From JACMJP01 sp046160675 (GTDB taxonomy: Bacteria > Bacteroidota > Bacteroidia > Chitinophagales > BACL12), in contig JBJXHH010000031.1 of NCBI GenBank assembly GCA_046160675.1, forward strand, positions 1 through 9,710: a DNA stretch of 9,710 nt, given 5' to 3'. A program made the position numbers and the translations under genes. The notes beneath the pieces were generated by a model. That model was not told the DNA's origin. It saw nothing but the letters and a program-made list of their open reading frames with translations, and ran no database searches. Below are positions 1-7,204 of this stretch, one piece after another. The number at the start of each line of letters is the position of its first letter. Position 1 is the first letter of the stretch.

Positions 1-784
1 TCAAATAGCTGCTGATGAAGTAAACCTTGTAAATGCAAAAAATGCAGTTGATCTTGCTTACCTGGACCTGAAAAATTTATTACAACTTGAACCATCACAG
101 AAAATTCAGATTGTATATGCTGATATAGACAGATTTGAAAATTTGTTGCAAGAAGAAATTCCCGATGAACAAACTGTTATAAATGCAGCACTTGCCACAC
201 AGCCAGGCATTAAAAAATATGATTACCAGTTAAAAAGTGATGAATTAGGGATTAAAATTGCAAATGGCGTTGCGCTTCCTAACCTGAGTTTAGGCGGGAG
301 TGTTGGAACCAGTTACTCAGATGCCGAGGGGTTTGATATTACAGGCCCTGTCCCCCCTGATCCTTATGGAACGCAGATTGAAAACAATTTTAACGGCGGT
401 TTGGGATTAAACTTAACCATTCCAATTTTTAATAACGGGCAGGTAATCCTCAGTAAGCAAAATGCACAGCTCAATTACCTGAACACAGAGATTGCCCAAC
501 TATCGGCTATTAATGAATTAAAGAAAAGTGTTGTACAGGCTGTAACCAATTGTAAAGCAGCAAAGTCTGGTTATGATGCAGCATTGTTAAGTTTCAATGC
601 CTCACAAAAAGCATTTGACTTTGAACAAAAAAAATTTGCTGCAGGGCAAAGCAATAGTTTAAGTTATACCATTGCTGAAAATAACCTGGCACAAGCTGAA
701 ATAGCATTAATACAAGCCAAGTATGATTTTGTCTTTAAACGAAAAGTAATAGATTATTACCTTGGAATTCCATTGAATTTTTAA
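1..784 (+). CDS. TolC-family outer-membrane efflux channel, C-terminal part (5' truncated)
   Basis: The reading frame is open from base 2 (base 1 is the last base of the preceding codon) and ends at TAA 782-784, giving about 260 residues. The usual length is 430-480, so the signal peptide and first half lie outside the window. The TTG at 143 is internal, because the frame and TolC-like helical sequence continue upstream of it (LDLKNLLQLEPS). The family forms trimeric outer-membrane channels with a long periplasmic alpha-helical tunnel. Visible here are a helical segment, a strand-and-loop region (NLSLGGSVGTSYS, then GLGLNLTIPIFNNGQ, a typical TolC beta-strand/equatorial motif), and a long Gln/Ala-rich helical hairpin to the end with the common motif FAAGQSNSLSYTIAENNLAQAE. 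It is followed after 88 bases by a periplasmic adaptor gene in the same direction, which supports a role in a tripartite pump. The substrate cannot be read from the sequence. Confidence 0.93.
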   Translation, partial: QIAADEVNLVNAKNAVDLAYLDLKNLLQLEPSQKIQIVYADIDRFENLLQEEIPDEQTVINAALATQPGIKKYDYQLKSDELGIKIANGVALPNLSLGGSVGTSYSDAEGFDITGPVPPDPYGTQIENNFNGGLGLNLTIPIFNNGQVILSKQNAQLNYLNTEIAQLSAINELKKSVVQAVTNCKAAKSGYDAALLSFNASQKAFDFEQKKFAAGQSNSLSYTIAENNLAQAEIALIQAKYDFVFKRKVIDYYLGIPLNF

Positions 785-872
785 AAATTAATAAAACAAG
801 TTTTCAGGAAAGGCAAATCAGGAACACAAGGTTAAGGTCATTCAAAAATATAATACATTTTACTAACAAATA

Positions 873-2165
873 ATGAAGACAAGAAACATATTAATCATCG
901 CTGTAATAGTGCTTATAGCATTTCTGATAATTGGGAAAATAGCAGGCTGGTTTGGAGGAAGTATGGGCATCATTGTGCAAACTGATACAGCACAACGCCG
1001 GGACATAATAGAAACAGTTACAGCCAGCGGAAAAATTCACCCGGTAAATTATATTGAAGTAACAGCAGAAATATCAGGTGAGATAGTTGACCTGCCGGTG
1101 AAAGAAGGCCAATGGGTAAATGAAGGTGAATTGCTCATGCGCATCAATCCTGATATTTATGAAAGCCAGGTGGAGCAGAGCCAGGCAGCATTAGACAATA
1201 CAAAAGCACAACTTGCCAGTGCAAGGGGCCAGGTGTTGCAAGCGAAACTCAATGCCGATGATGCAAAAATTAGTTATGATAGGAGTACAAAATTGTTCAA
1301 TGATAAAGTGATCTCTCAAAGCGATTATGACCAGGCAACACTTGCATATAATACGGCGAAAGCACAGTATGAAATTGCAAAGGAAGGCGTAACTGCAATG
1401 GAATACACAGTAAAAAGCAGCGAGGCGATGTTGAAAGAAATGCGCAACAATTTTAAACGTACCAGTATTTATTCCCCAGTGAGTGGTACTGTTTTCGGGC
1501 TAAATAAAAAGAAAGGGGAAAAGGTGTTGGGAACAATACAAATGAGCGGCGACCTCTTGATGGGTGTTGCTGACCTCAATCACATGGAAGTAAGGGTAGA
1601 TGTAAGTGAAAACGATGTTTTGCGTATCAATATAGGGGACTCTGCATTAGTAGAAGTAGACGCATACCTTGACAGAAAGTTCCGGGGCATCGTTACACAA
1701 ATTGCAAACTCCGCAGGAAGTAGTAATGCCTTGCAAATGGCAACAGAGCAGGCTACGAACTTTAGTGTACGAATCATGTTGCTACCTGAAAATTATGCAG
1801 ATCTTACTCCGAAAGAGAAAAATGGAAAATATCCTTTTTACCCCGGCATGAGCGCTACTGCAGTTATCAAAACAAATACAGCCTCTCAAGTGTTAACCAT
1901 ACCAATACAAGCGGTTACAACAAGGGAAGATACAACTGCCTCTATCGGGGAAGAAAGAATCAGGGAAATAGTATTTACAGTGGTAGGTGATACGATAGCA
2001 GAAACAACAATAAAAACAGGCTTGCAGGATGATGACTATATTGAAATTAAAGAAGGGCTTTCAGAAGAACAAAAAATTGTAAGCGGTCCTTATAACACCA
2101 TCTCTACCATGCTGAAGCAAGGTGATAAGATAAAAGAAGAAGAAAAGAAAAAAGAGGGGATGTAA
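873..2165 (+). CDS. HlyD/MacA-type periplasmic adaptor (RND/ABC efflux membrane-fusion protein)
   Basis: This 430-residue protein is full length for the family. It is predicted to link an inner-membrane transporter to the TolC channel encoded just upstream. Order of parts: a single N-terminal membrane anchor (about residues 5-24); the first half of the lipoyl-like domain (about 60-93, with GEIVDLPVKEGQWVNEGELL); an Ala/Gln-rich coiled-coil hairpin (about 95-195); the second lipoyl half (197-220, with SPVSGTVFGLNKKKGEKV); a beta-barrel domain (about 236-335, ending in PFYPGMSATAVIKT); and a membrane-proximal domain (about 336-415). The tail is highly charged (KIKEEEKKKEGM). The domain style is closest to MacA-like adaptors that work with ABC transporters, but an RND partner is not excluded. 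The start is ATG 873, which puts the membrane anchor at the N-terminus; no clear Shine-Dalgarno is seen. It is likely co-transcribed with the TolC gene. No transporter gene follows; gcvP comes next. Confidence 0.92.
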   Translation: MKTRNILIIAVIVLIAFLIIGKIAGWFGGSMGIIVQTDTAQRRDIIETVTASGKIHPVNYIEVTAEISGEIVDLPVKEGQWVNEGELLMRINPDIYESQVEQSQAALDNTKAQLASARGQVLQAKLNADDAKISYDRSTKLFNDKVISQSDYDQATLAYNTAKAQYEIAKEGVTAMEYTVKSSEAMLKEMRNNFKRTSIYSPVSGTVFGLNKKKGEKVLGTIQMSGDLLMGVADLNHMEVRVDVSENDVLRINIGDSALVEVDAYLDRKFRGIVTQIANSAGSSNALQMATEQATNFSVRIMLLPENYADLTPKEKNGKYPFYPGMSATAVIKTNTASQVLTIPIQAVTTREDTTASIGEERIREIVFTVVGDTIAETTIKTGLQDDDYIEIKEGLSEEQKIVSGPYNTISTMLKQGDKIKEEEKKKEGM

Positions 2166-2204
2166 ATTAAACTTCTTTTGAAAGGATTTTACCTTCTTCG
2201 CAAC

Positions 2205-2236
2205 TTGAAATTACCAATGTTCAATGCTTAATTTTG
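2205..2236 (+). promoter_or_regulatory. Predicted Bacteroidota-type promoter of gcvP
   Basis: A TTG at 2205-2207 is followed by 21 bases and then TAATTTTG at 2229-2236, an exact match to the TAnnTTTG -7 element known for the Bacteroidota primary sigma factor, with the expected spacing from a -33 TTTG-like element (CTTG here). Transcription would begin near 2242-2243, giving a 5' leader of about 30 bases before the GTG start. It lies in the 108-base gap after the adaptor gene, so gcvP is probably transcribed independently. Confidence 0.6.
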
Positions 2237-2239
2237 CGC

Positions 2240-2250
2240 TGCCTCAGGCA
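2240..2250. repeat. 11-base palindrome at the predicted gcvP transcription start
   Basis: TGCCTCAGGCA is a perfect palindrome around a central C, lying 4-14 bases downstream of the -7 element. It could be an operator half-site pair or form a very small hairpin (TGCC, loop TCA, GGCA) at the 5' end of the transcript. It is not followed by a T-run, so it is not a terminator of the adaptor gene. A palindrome this short may also be chance. Confidence 0.3.
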
Positions 2251-2273
2251 TAAAATTTCATAAAAATACTACA

Positions 2274-5171
2274 GTGGAACTTAGAATAACTTCATTCGAC
2301 AATTTTGCAAAACGGCATATAGGCCCCAATGAAACAGATGTACAGGAAATGCTGAAAGTGATCGGTGTAAATTCCTTGGAACAACTCATTGATGAAACTG
2401 TACCTGAAAATATCAGGATCAGGGAAGAGTTAAAAATTGCTGATAGTGTTACTGAATATCAATACCTGCAGAACCTGCGAAAACATGCACAGAAAAATAA
2501 AGTGTATAGAAGTTACATCGGGCTTGGATATTATAACACCATCACCCCCTCAGTGATCAGGCGAAATATCCTGGAAAATCCGGGTTGGTACACTCAATAC
2601 ACTCCTTACCAGGCTGAGATTGCACAAGGAAGGCTAGAAGCGATCCTGAATTTTCAAACAATGATAAGTGATCTTACTGGTTTGGAAATTGCGAATGCAA
2701 GTTTACTGGATGAAGGAACTGCAGCTGCTGAAGCGATGATCATGTTCTTTCATCAAAAAAACAAAAAAGATATTCTGCACAATAAATTTTTTGTAAGTAG
2801 TCTTTGTTTTCCTCAAACAGTAGATATTCTGAAGACAAAAGCAGGGCCGCTCGGAATTGAGTTGGTAATAGGTAATCATGATGCAATTGAGTTAAATGAA
2901 AGTTATTTCGGGGCATTATTACAGTACCCTGCAGGGAATGGGAATATTTATGATTATACAAGTTTTATTTCTACAGCGCATGCAAATAATATTTATGTAA
3001 CGCTTGCGGCTGATATTCTTGCCCTTGCAGTTATCAAATCACCCGGTGAATTGGGAGCAGATTGCGCAGTAGGAAATTCACAACGCTTCGGTGTGCCGAT
3101 GGGTTACGGTGGCCCTCATGCAGCTTTCTTTGCTACAAAAGACGAGTTTAAGAGAAGTATTCCCGGGAGAATCATTGGGGTGAGTGTTGACAGGGATAAT
3201 CGACCGGCTTTGCGCATGGCATTACAAACAAGGGAACAACACATCCGCAGAGAAAAAGCAACTTCAAATATTTGTACAGCTCAGGCACTTCTTGCCATCA
3301 TGGCGGGCATGTACGCAACATATCATGGCCCGAAAGGAATAAAAGCGATTGCTGAAAAAACGCATACACTAGCATGCCTGCTAAATGAGAATCTGAAAAA
3401 AATCGGTTATCATCAAACAAATAAATTTTTCTTTGATACACTATATATAGAAGCGGGAAATTTATGTGGAATTATTCATCAACATGCGATGGGGAAGTTC
3501 ATGAACTTTTATTACCCTACTCCATCAACCATTCAAATATCAATTGATGAAACTACTGATCTACAGGATATAAAAGACATCCTTTCTGTGTTTGCTGAAG
3601 CGAAGGGAACTTCAAACGGTAACACTTCTGAGATAACTTCCGAAAAAAGTATTTCAGCAAACATATCACCAACATTTGAAAGAACCAGCAGTTACTTAAC
3701 ACATCCAGTTTTTAATCTTTATCACAGTGAAAGTGAAATGATGCGCTACATAAAAAGGCTGGAGAACAAAGATCTTTCACTCACTACTTCCATGATCCCG
3801 CTTGGAAGTTGTACAATGAAACTAAATGCGGCATCTCAACTGCTTCCCATCACTTGGCCTGAGTTTTCAGCAATGCATCCTTTTATCCCGATGGAACAAG
3901 CGGAAGGGTATCTTGAAATTATTCATGAGTTGGAAAATGATCTCTGTGCCATTACAGGATTTACCGGTTGTTCGCTGCAACCGAACAGCGGTGCCCAGGG
4001 AGAATATGCGGGGTTGATGGTGATAAGAGCTTATCACATTGATCATGGTAACAGTCACAGAAACAAAGTGTTAATCCCTGCAAGTGCACATGGCACTAAC
4101 CCTGCAAGCGCAGTAATGGCGGGCATGGAAGTGATAGTTGTAAAAAGCGATGAAGAAGGGCATATTGATATGTCTGATCTGAAGCAAAAGGCGGAGGAAC
4201 ATAAAAACGATCTTTCAGCATTGATGGTTACTTACCCAAGTACACACGGGGTATTTGAAGAAACTATCATTGATATATGTCAAATCATTCATGAGAATGG
4301 GGGTTTGGTATACATGGACGGTGCTAACATGAATGCACAAGTTGGGCTTACTTCCCCGGCAAGAATCGGCGCAGATGTTTGTCATTTGAACTTACATAAA
4401 ACATTTGCCATCCCGCATGGCGGCGGTGGACCTGGGATGGGTCCAATTTGTGTAAATGATAAACTTAAACCTTATTTACCGGGACATCCTGTTGTAAAAG
4501 TTGGAGGAGAAAAACATATTTCTGCAATTAATGCTGCCCAATATGGCAGTGCAAGCATTTTATTGATCAGCTATGGCTACATAAAAATGCTGGGTAAACA
4601 AGGTTGTGTAGATGCAACAAAATATGCAATACTCAACGCAAATTATTTAAAAAGCAGACTTGAAAAACAGTATGATATTTTATTTTTAGGTAAGAGCGGG
4701 AGAGTAGCGCATGAATTCATAATTGATTTCAGAAACTGGAAACATACTATTGGGTTGGAAGTAGAAGATGTCGCTAAAAGGTTGATGGACTATGGATTTC
4801 ATGCGCCTACAGTTTCATTTCCTGTTGCAGGCACACTTATGATTGAACCCACTGAAAGTGAAAGCAAAGAAGAATTAGATCGCTTTTGCGAAGCATTGAT
4901 TTCAATACGGGAGGAAATAAAAGAAATTGAAGACGGTGTTGCAGATAAAATGGATAATGGTTTAAAAAATGCTCCGCATACGCTGTATGATATTATTTCT
5001 GATAACTGGACACATCCTTATTCAAGACAAAAAGCCGTATATCCTTTAGCATATTTACGGGATAGAAAATTCTGGCCCAGCGTAAGCAGGATAAATAATA
5101 CACACGGCGACAGGAATTTAATTTGTGTTTGCCCGCCTGTTGAAAGTTATATGGTGAGTGATGATGTATAA
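2274..5171 (+). CDS. gcvP: Glycine dehydrogenase (aminomethyl-transferring), P-protein of the glycine cleavage system
   Basis: This 965-residue protein is the full-length, single-chain form of P-protein (family length about 950-980). It is a cytoplasmic PLP enzyme that decarboxylates glycine and passes the aminomethyl group to the lipoyl arm of GcvH. N-terminal half: RHIGP at 14-18, GLGYY at 83-87, NPGWYTQYTPYQAEIAQGRLE at 102-122, and LLDEGTAAAEAM at 144-155. A Ser/Thr/Asn-rich linker near 442-480 leads into the C-terminal half, which has PLGSCTMKLN (509-518), SAHGTNPASA (604-613), the PLP-binding lysine K709 in NLHKTF, and the glycine-rich HGGGGPGMGP (715-724). The typical C-terminal GDRNL motif is present. 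The start is GTG 2274: the frame is closed by TAA at 2229-2231, no ATG lies between, and the next ATG (codon 27) would remove the conserved RHIGP motif. gcvT and gcvH are not in the window, which is common in Bacteroidota. Confidence 0.98.
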   Translation: MELRITSFDNFAKRHIGPNETDVQEMLKVIGVNSLEQLIDETVPENIRIREELKIADSVTEYQYLQNLRKHAQKNKVYRSYIGLGYYNTITPSVIRRNILENPGWYTQYTPYQAEIAQGRLEAILNFQTMISDLTGLEIANASLLDEGTAAAEAMIMFFHQKNKKDILHNKFFVSSLCFPQTVDILKTKAGPLGIELVIGNHDAIELNESYFGALLQYPAGNGNIYDYTSFISTAHANNIYVTLAADILALAVIKSPGELGADCAVGNSQRFGVPMGYGGPHAAFFATKDEFKRSIPGRIIGVSVDRDNRPALRMALQTREQHIRREKATSNICTAQALLAIMAGMYATYHGPKGIKAIAEKTHTLACLLNENLKKIGYHQTNKFFFDTLYIEAGNLCGIIHQHAMGKFMNFYYPTPSTIQISIDETTDLQDIKDILSVFAEAKGTSNGNTSEITSEKSISANISPTFERTSSYLTHPVFNLYHSESEMMRYIKRLENKDLSLTTSMIPLGSCTMKLNAASQLLPITWPEFSAMHPFIPMEQAEGYLEIIHELENDLCAITGFTGCSLQPNSGAQGEYAGLMVIRAYHIDHGNSHRNKVLIPASAHGTNPASAVMAGMEVIVVKSDEEGHIDMSDLKQKAEEHKNDLSALMVTYPSTHGVFEETIIDICQIIHENGGLVYMDGANMNAQVGLTSPARIGADVCHLNLHKTFAIPHGGGGPGMGPICVNDKLKPYLPGHPVVKVGGEKHISAINAAQYGSASILLISYGYIKMLGKQGCVDATKYAILNANYLKSRLEKQYDILFLGKSGRVAHEFIIDFRNWKHTIGLEVEDVAKRLMDYGFHAPTVSFPVAGTLMIEPTESESKEELDRFCEALISIREEIKEIEDGVADKMDNGLKNAPHTLYDIISDNWTHPYSRQKAVYPLAYLRDRKFWPSVSRINNTHGDRNLICVCPPVESYMVSDDV

Positions 5172-5191
5172 GTAAACTGCCTGAAAAATAA

Positions 5192-5341
5192 AATCTTATT
5201 CTATATAAAGATGTGCTTGCTACAATTGAACTGCTTGAGGAGAAGTATGTAAAAAATGATATAGACATAGAAACTATATTTTCGCACCTTAGAAAATTCA
5301 CAGCTACTCAAAAAAGAAAAAAAATCACCGGGTTTCGGTAA
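5192..5341 (+). pseudogene. Remnant of an ORF6N-domain protein gene, C-terminal tail only
   Basis: An open stretch of 49 codons ends at TAA 5339-5341. It reads like the C-terminal tail of Bacteroidota ORF6N-domain proteins: an amphipathic helix (KDVLATIELLEEKY), a second helix (NDIDIETIFSHLRKF), then a basic stretch ending in a KKITGFR tail resembling the family's usual KRIGFR-like ending. The N-terminal ORF6N DNA-binding domain is absent. The frame is closed by TAA 5189-5191, and gcvP ends only 20 bases before the open stretch. There is no ATG; a GTG at 5213 could in principle start a 42-residue peptide. ORF6N proteins occur as single, often mobile or phage-related genes in this phylum, so a decayed copy between convergent genes is plausible. 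The assignment rests on remembered family tails, not an alignment. Confidence 0.45.
5317..5340 (-). terminator. Probable intrinsic terminator of the mlaEFD operon
   Basis: Read on the - strand, a short hairpin (ACCG, loop AAACC, CGGT, with one extra U-G pair at the base) is followed after two bases by eight Ts (complement of A8 at 5317-5324). It lies about 95 bases after the mlaD stop. The stem is short, so termination may be weak. An 8-base inverted copy of part of this stem (AACCCGGT at 5423-5430 against ACCGGGTT at 5327-5334) could form a long-range alternative pairing. The site overlaps the last codons of the ORF6N-like remnant on the + strand. Confidence 0.4.
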
Positions 5342-5434
5342 AAAGGATAATTAAAAGAGAATGCATTAATTAATTTGCTTTTCATAAGGAGCAGGTTTTC
5401 ATAAAAAGGATATAATCCCACTAACCCGGTTTGT

Positions 5435-6409
5435 TTATTCAGGGTCATCATTTTTATCTTTCTTCTTAAAAAATCCCCGCAATAAAAAACTATGTTGGAG
5501 TGCATCCATGGTTTCATCTAATTTTTCTGTACTTGATTCAAGATTCCTGATAGAAAGTTTAAGACTGGCAGCAGATTTTTCATCATGTAGCAAAATTCCG
5601 AGCGGGCTGTTTGTATTGTTATTAATATCTGCACTTGTTTCTTTTAAATTATTTGCGAATGCATCAGCAGTTGCAATAACTTCTTTTAACTGCGCAACAC
5701 TTTCCCTGATACCCGAAAAAATGATGGTGTCTGTAACAAGGTCATGCGCAAAACTCCCTTCGGCATTTATTTTTGCAGCGAAGATTGATACAGATGCCGT
5801 AACCTGTTGCGTATTTTCAGCAGCCCTGTTTAATGTGGCAACTGTGAATTCAAGATTTTTATACAGGGTTTCATCTTTTAATAATTTCCCCAATGTTCCT
5901 TGTCCTTCAGTAATACCTTCGCTTATCTGTTTTAAATCATTCGTTATTGCAAGAATATTCATGTTATTTTCCTGCAGTGTGTTCATCATCTGTTCGGTGC
6001 TATATGTTTTTTCTATTTGTAAAGAATCACCGTCTGCAACCGGAGCAGCATCCGGTGTGCCGCCGGAAATTACAATGATCTTGTTGCCGATCAACCCTTC
6101 AGAACTTATTTTCGCCAAAGCATTTTTACGGATATATTGCTGCGATTTATTTTCTATTTTCATCACCACTTCCACTTGTGTATTTTCATTAAAATTAATT
6201 TCCTTAACTGTTCCGATCTTTACTCCCGACAGCCAGATATTATTTCCGGGTTGCAGCCCGCTCACATCATCAAAAACCGTTTTAAGTAAAAAAGTTTTGG
6301 TAAAAGTTTTATTGATGTTGCCAATTGCAAGCACACCCACTGTGAAAATGAGTAACCCGATAAAGATGAACAATCCTACCCGTACCGCATGTTTATTTTT
6401 TGTTGCCAT
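5435..6409 (-). CDS. mlaD: MlaD-like MCE-domain protein, substrate-binding subunit of a lipid ABC transporter
   Basis: This 324-residue protein has an N-terminal membrane anchor (about residues 11-30) and one MCE domain (about 40-118; VFDDVSGLQPGNNIWLSGVKIGTV is typical, as is SSEGLIGNKIIVISGG). A long, mostly helical periplasmic region follows (about 135-310), and the protein ends in a charged tail (KKKDKNDDPE). In the Mla system, MCE proteins form a hexameric ring in the periplasm on top of the MlaE permease and carry phospholipid between membranes. The C-terminal region contains three imperfect repeats starting near residues 171, 218 and 268, each with a (G/S)xLGxLL-D-like core followed by a helix. 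It is longer than E. coli MlaD (183 residues), as is usual in Bacteroidota. ATG 6409 lies 6 bases after the mlaF stop, so the genes form one operon. The symbol is assigned by family and gene order; the lipid substrate is not known. Confidence 0.9.
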   Translation of the reverse strand: MATKNKHAVRVGLFIFIGLLIFTVGVLAIGNINKTFTKTFLLKTVFDDVSGLQPGNNIWLSGVKIGTVKEINFNENTQVEVVMKIENKSQQYIRKNALAKISSEGLIGNKIIVISGGTPDAAPVADGDSLQIEKTYSTEQMMNTLQENNMNILAITNDLKQISEGITEGQGTLGKLLKDETLYKNLEFTVATLNRAAENTQQVTASVSIFAAKINAEGSFAHDLVTDTIIFSGIRESVAQLKEVIATADAFANNLKETSADINNNTNSPLGILLHDEKSAASLKLSIRNLESSTEKLDETMDALQHSFLLRGFFKKKDKNDDPE

Positions 6410-6415
6410 AATATT

Positions 6416-7204
6416 TTAATTTATAAAATTATAATCATAAAATTGTTTCACTGTCTGCTCTTCCGTAGTAAACAGTTCATCAAAATTTCCCTGCGCCACA
6501 AATTTCCCGTTCAGCAACATTGCCACCCGGTCGCAAGTAGCTTTAGCGCAGGTAAGATCATGTGTAATAATAATTGCACTGGTGTGATACCGCTCCTGCA
6601 CTTCATTAATTAATTCATTTATGTGCATGCAGGTAATGGGATCAAGCCCGGCTGTGGGTTCATCATATAGCATAATGTCCGGGCGCAGAATTAATGTGCG
6701 GGCAATGCCTATTCTTTTTCGCTGGCCCCCGGAAAGTTCTGAAGGCAGTTGATTAATTGTTTCTTTTAAATGCACATCTTCAAGCACTTCTTCCACTGCA
6801 TGATCAATTTCTTTTTGCGTTAAATGGCGGGAATTCCTGATGAGGGGAAATTCAAGATTTTCCCGCACACTCATGCTGTCGTATAATGCACTGTTTTGAA
6901 ATGAGAAACCAATTTTTAAACGAAGCTGCCGCAATTGTTTGTTATCTATTAAACGGAGATCTTTTCCAAGCACATGCACCATTCCTGCATCCGGTTTTAA
7001 TAATCCTGCAATAATTTTTATCAATACAGATTTTCCGCTGCCCGATCTGCCGAGCACCACCACATTTTCTCCATTATTAACGGTGAGGTCAATTCCATTA
7101 AGAACCACATTATCGCCAAATGATTTATACAATCCTTTTATTACAATTACTTCTGTGTAGGGTATTTTATGATTCATTTGCTGCTCCATTTTAGTTTTAT
7201 ACAA
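6416..7204 (-). CDS. mlaF: MlaF-like ATPase subunit of a lipid ABC transporter
   Basis: This 262-residue cytoplasmic ABC ATPase powers the MlaE/MlaD lipid transporter. All nucleotide-binding motifs are intact: Walker A GRSGSGKS (52-59), Q-loop Q103, signature LSGGQRKR (157-164), Walker B DIMLYDEP (176-183), D-loop AGLDP (185-189) and switch histidine H215. The SGGQRKRIGIART pattern is typical of the MlaF/Ttg2A branch. The ATG at 7204 overlaps the end of the permease gene by 8 bases, suggesting translational coupling. Two later in-frame ATGs are possible starts: codon 6 (7189) and codon 10 (7177). Codon 10 is preceded by GGAG with 6-base spacing, so it may be the true start, giving 253 residues. 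The fold begins only around residue 18, so all three starts preserve it. The stop is separated from mlaD by 6 bases. Confidence 0.95.
   Translation of the reverse strand: MYKTKMEQQMNHKIPYTEVIVIKGLYKSFGDNVVLNGIDLTVNNGENVVVLGRSGSGKSVLIKIIAGLLKPDAGMVHVLGKDLRLIDNKQLRQLRLKIGFSFQNSALYDSMSVRENLEFPLIRNSRHLTQKEIDHAVEEVLEDVHLKETINQLPSELSGGQRKRIGIARTLILRPDIMLYDEPTAGLDPITCMHINELINEVQERYHTSAIIITHDLTCAKATCDRVAMLLNGKFVAQGNFDELFTTEEQTVKQFYDYNFIN

Noticed and set aside
854..861. TACATTTT as a -7 element for the adaptor gene
   Set aside because: One mismatch, no -33 element upstream, and too close to the ATG at 873.
5187..5200. AATAA-aatc-TTATT hairpin after gcvP as a + strand terminator
   Set aside because: Five A-T pairs only and no T-run after it; too weak to call.
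4993..5301. A 102-codon open frame on the - strand over the end of gcvP
   Set aside because: Shadow of the conserved gcvP C-terminus; its translation has no recognisable family features.
5508..6419. A 303-codon open frame on the + strand covering almost all of mlaD
   Set aside because: It is antisense to a well-supported MCE gene with a matching operon context; its translation is Ser/Phe/Ile-rich without recognisable domains, as expected for a shadow frame of an AT-rich gene.
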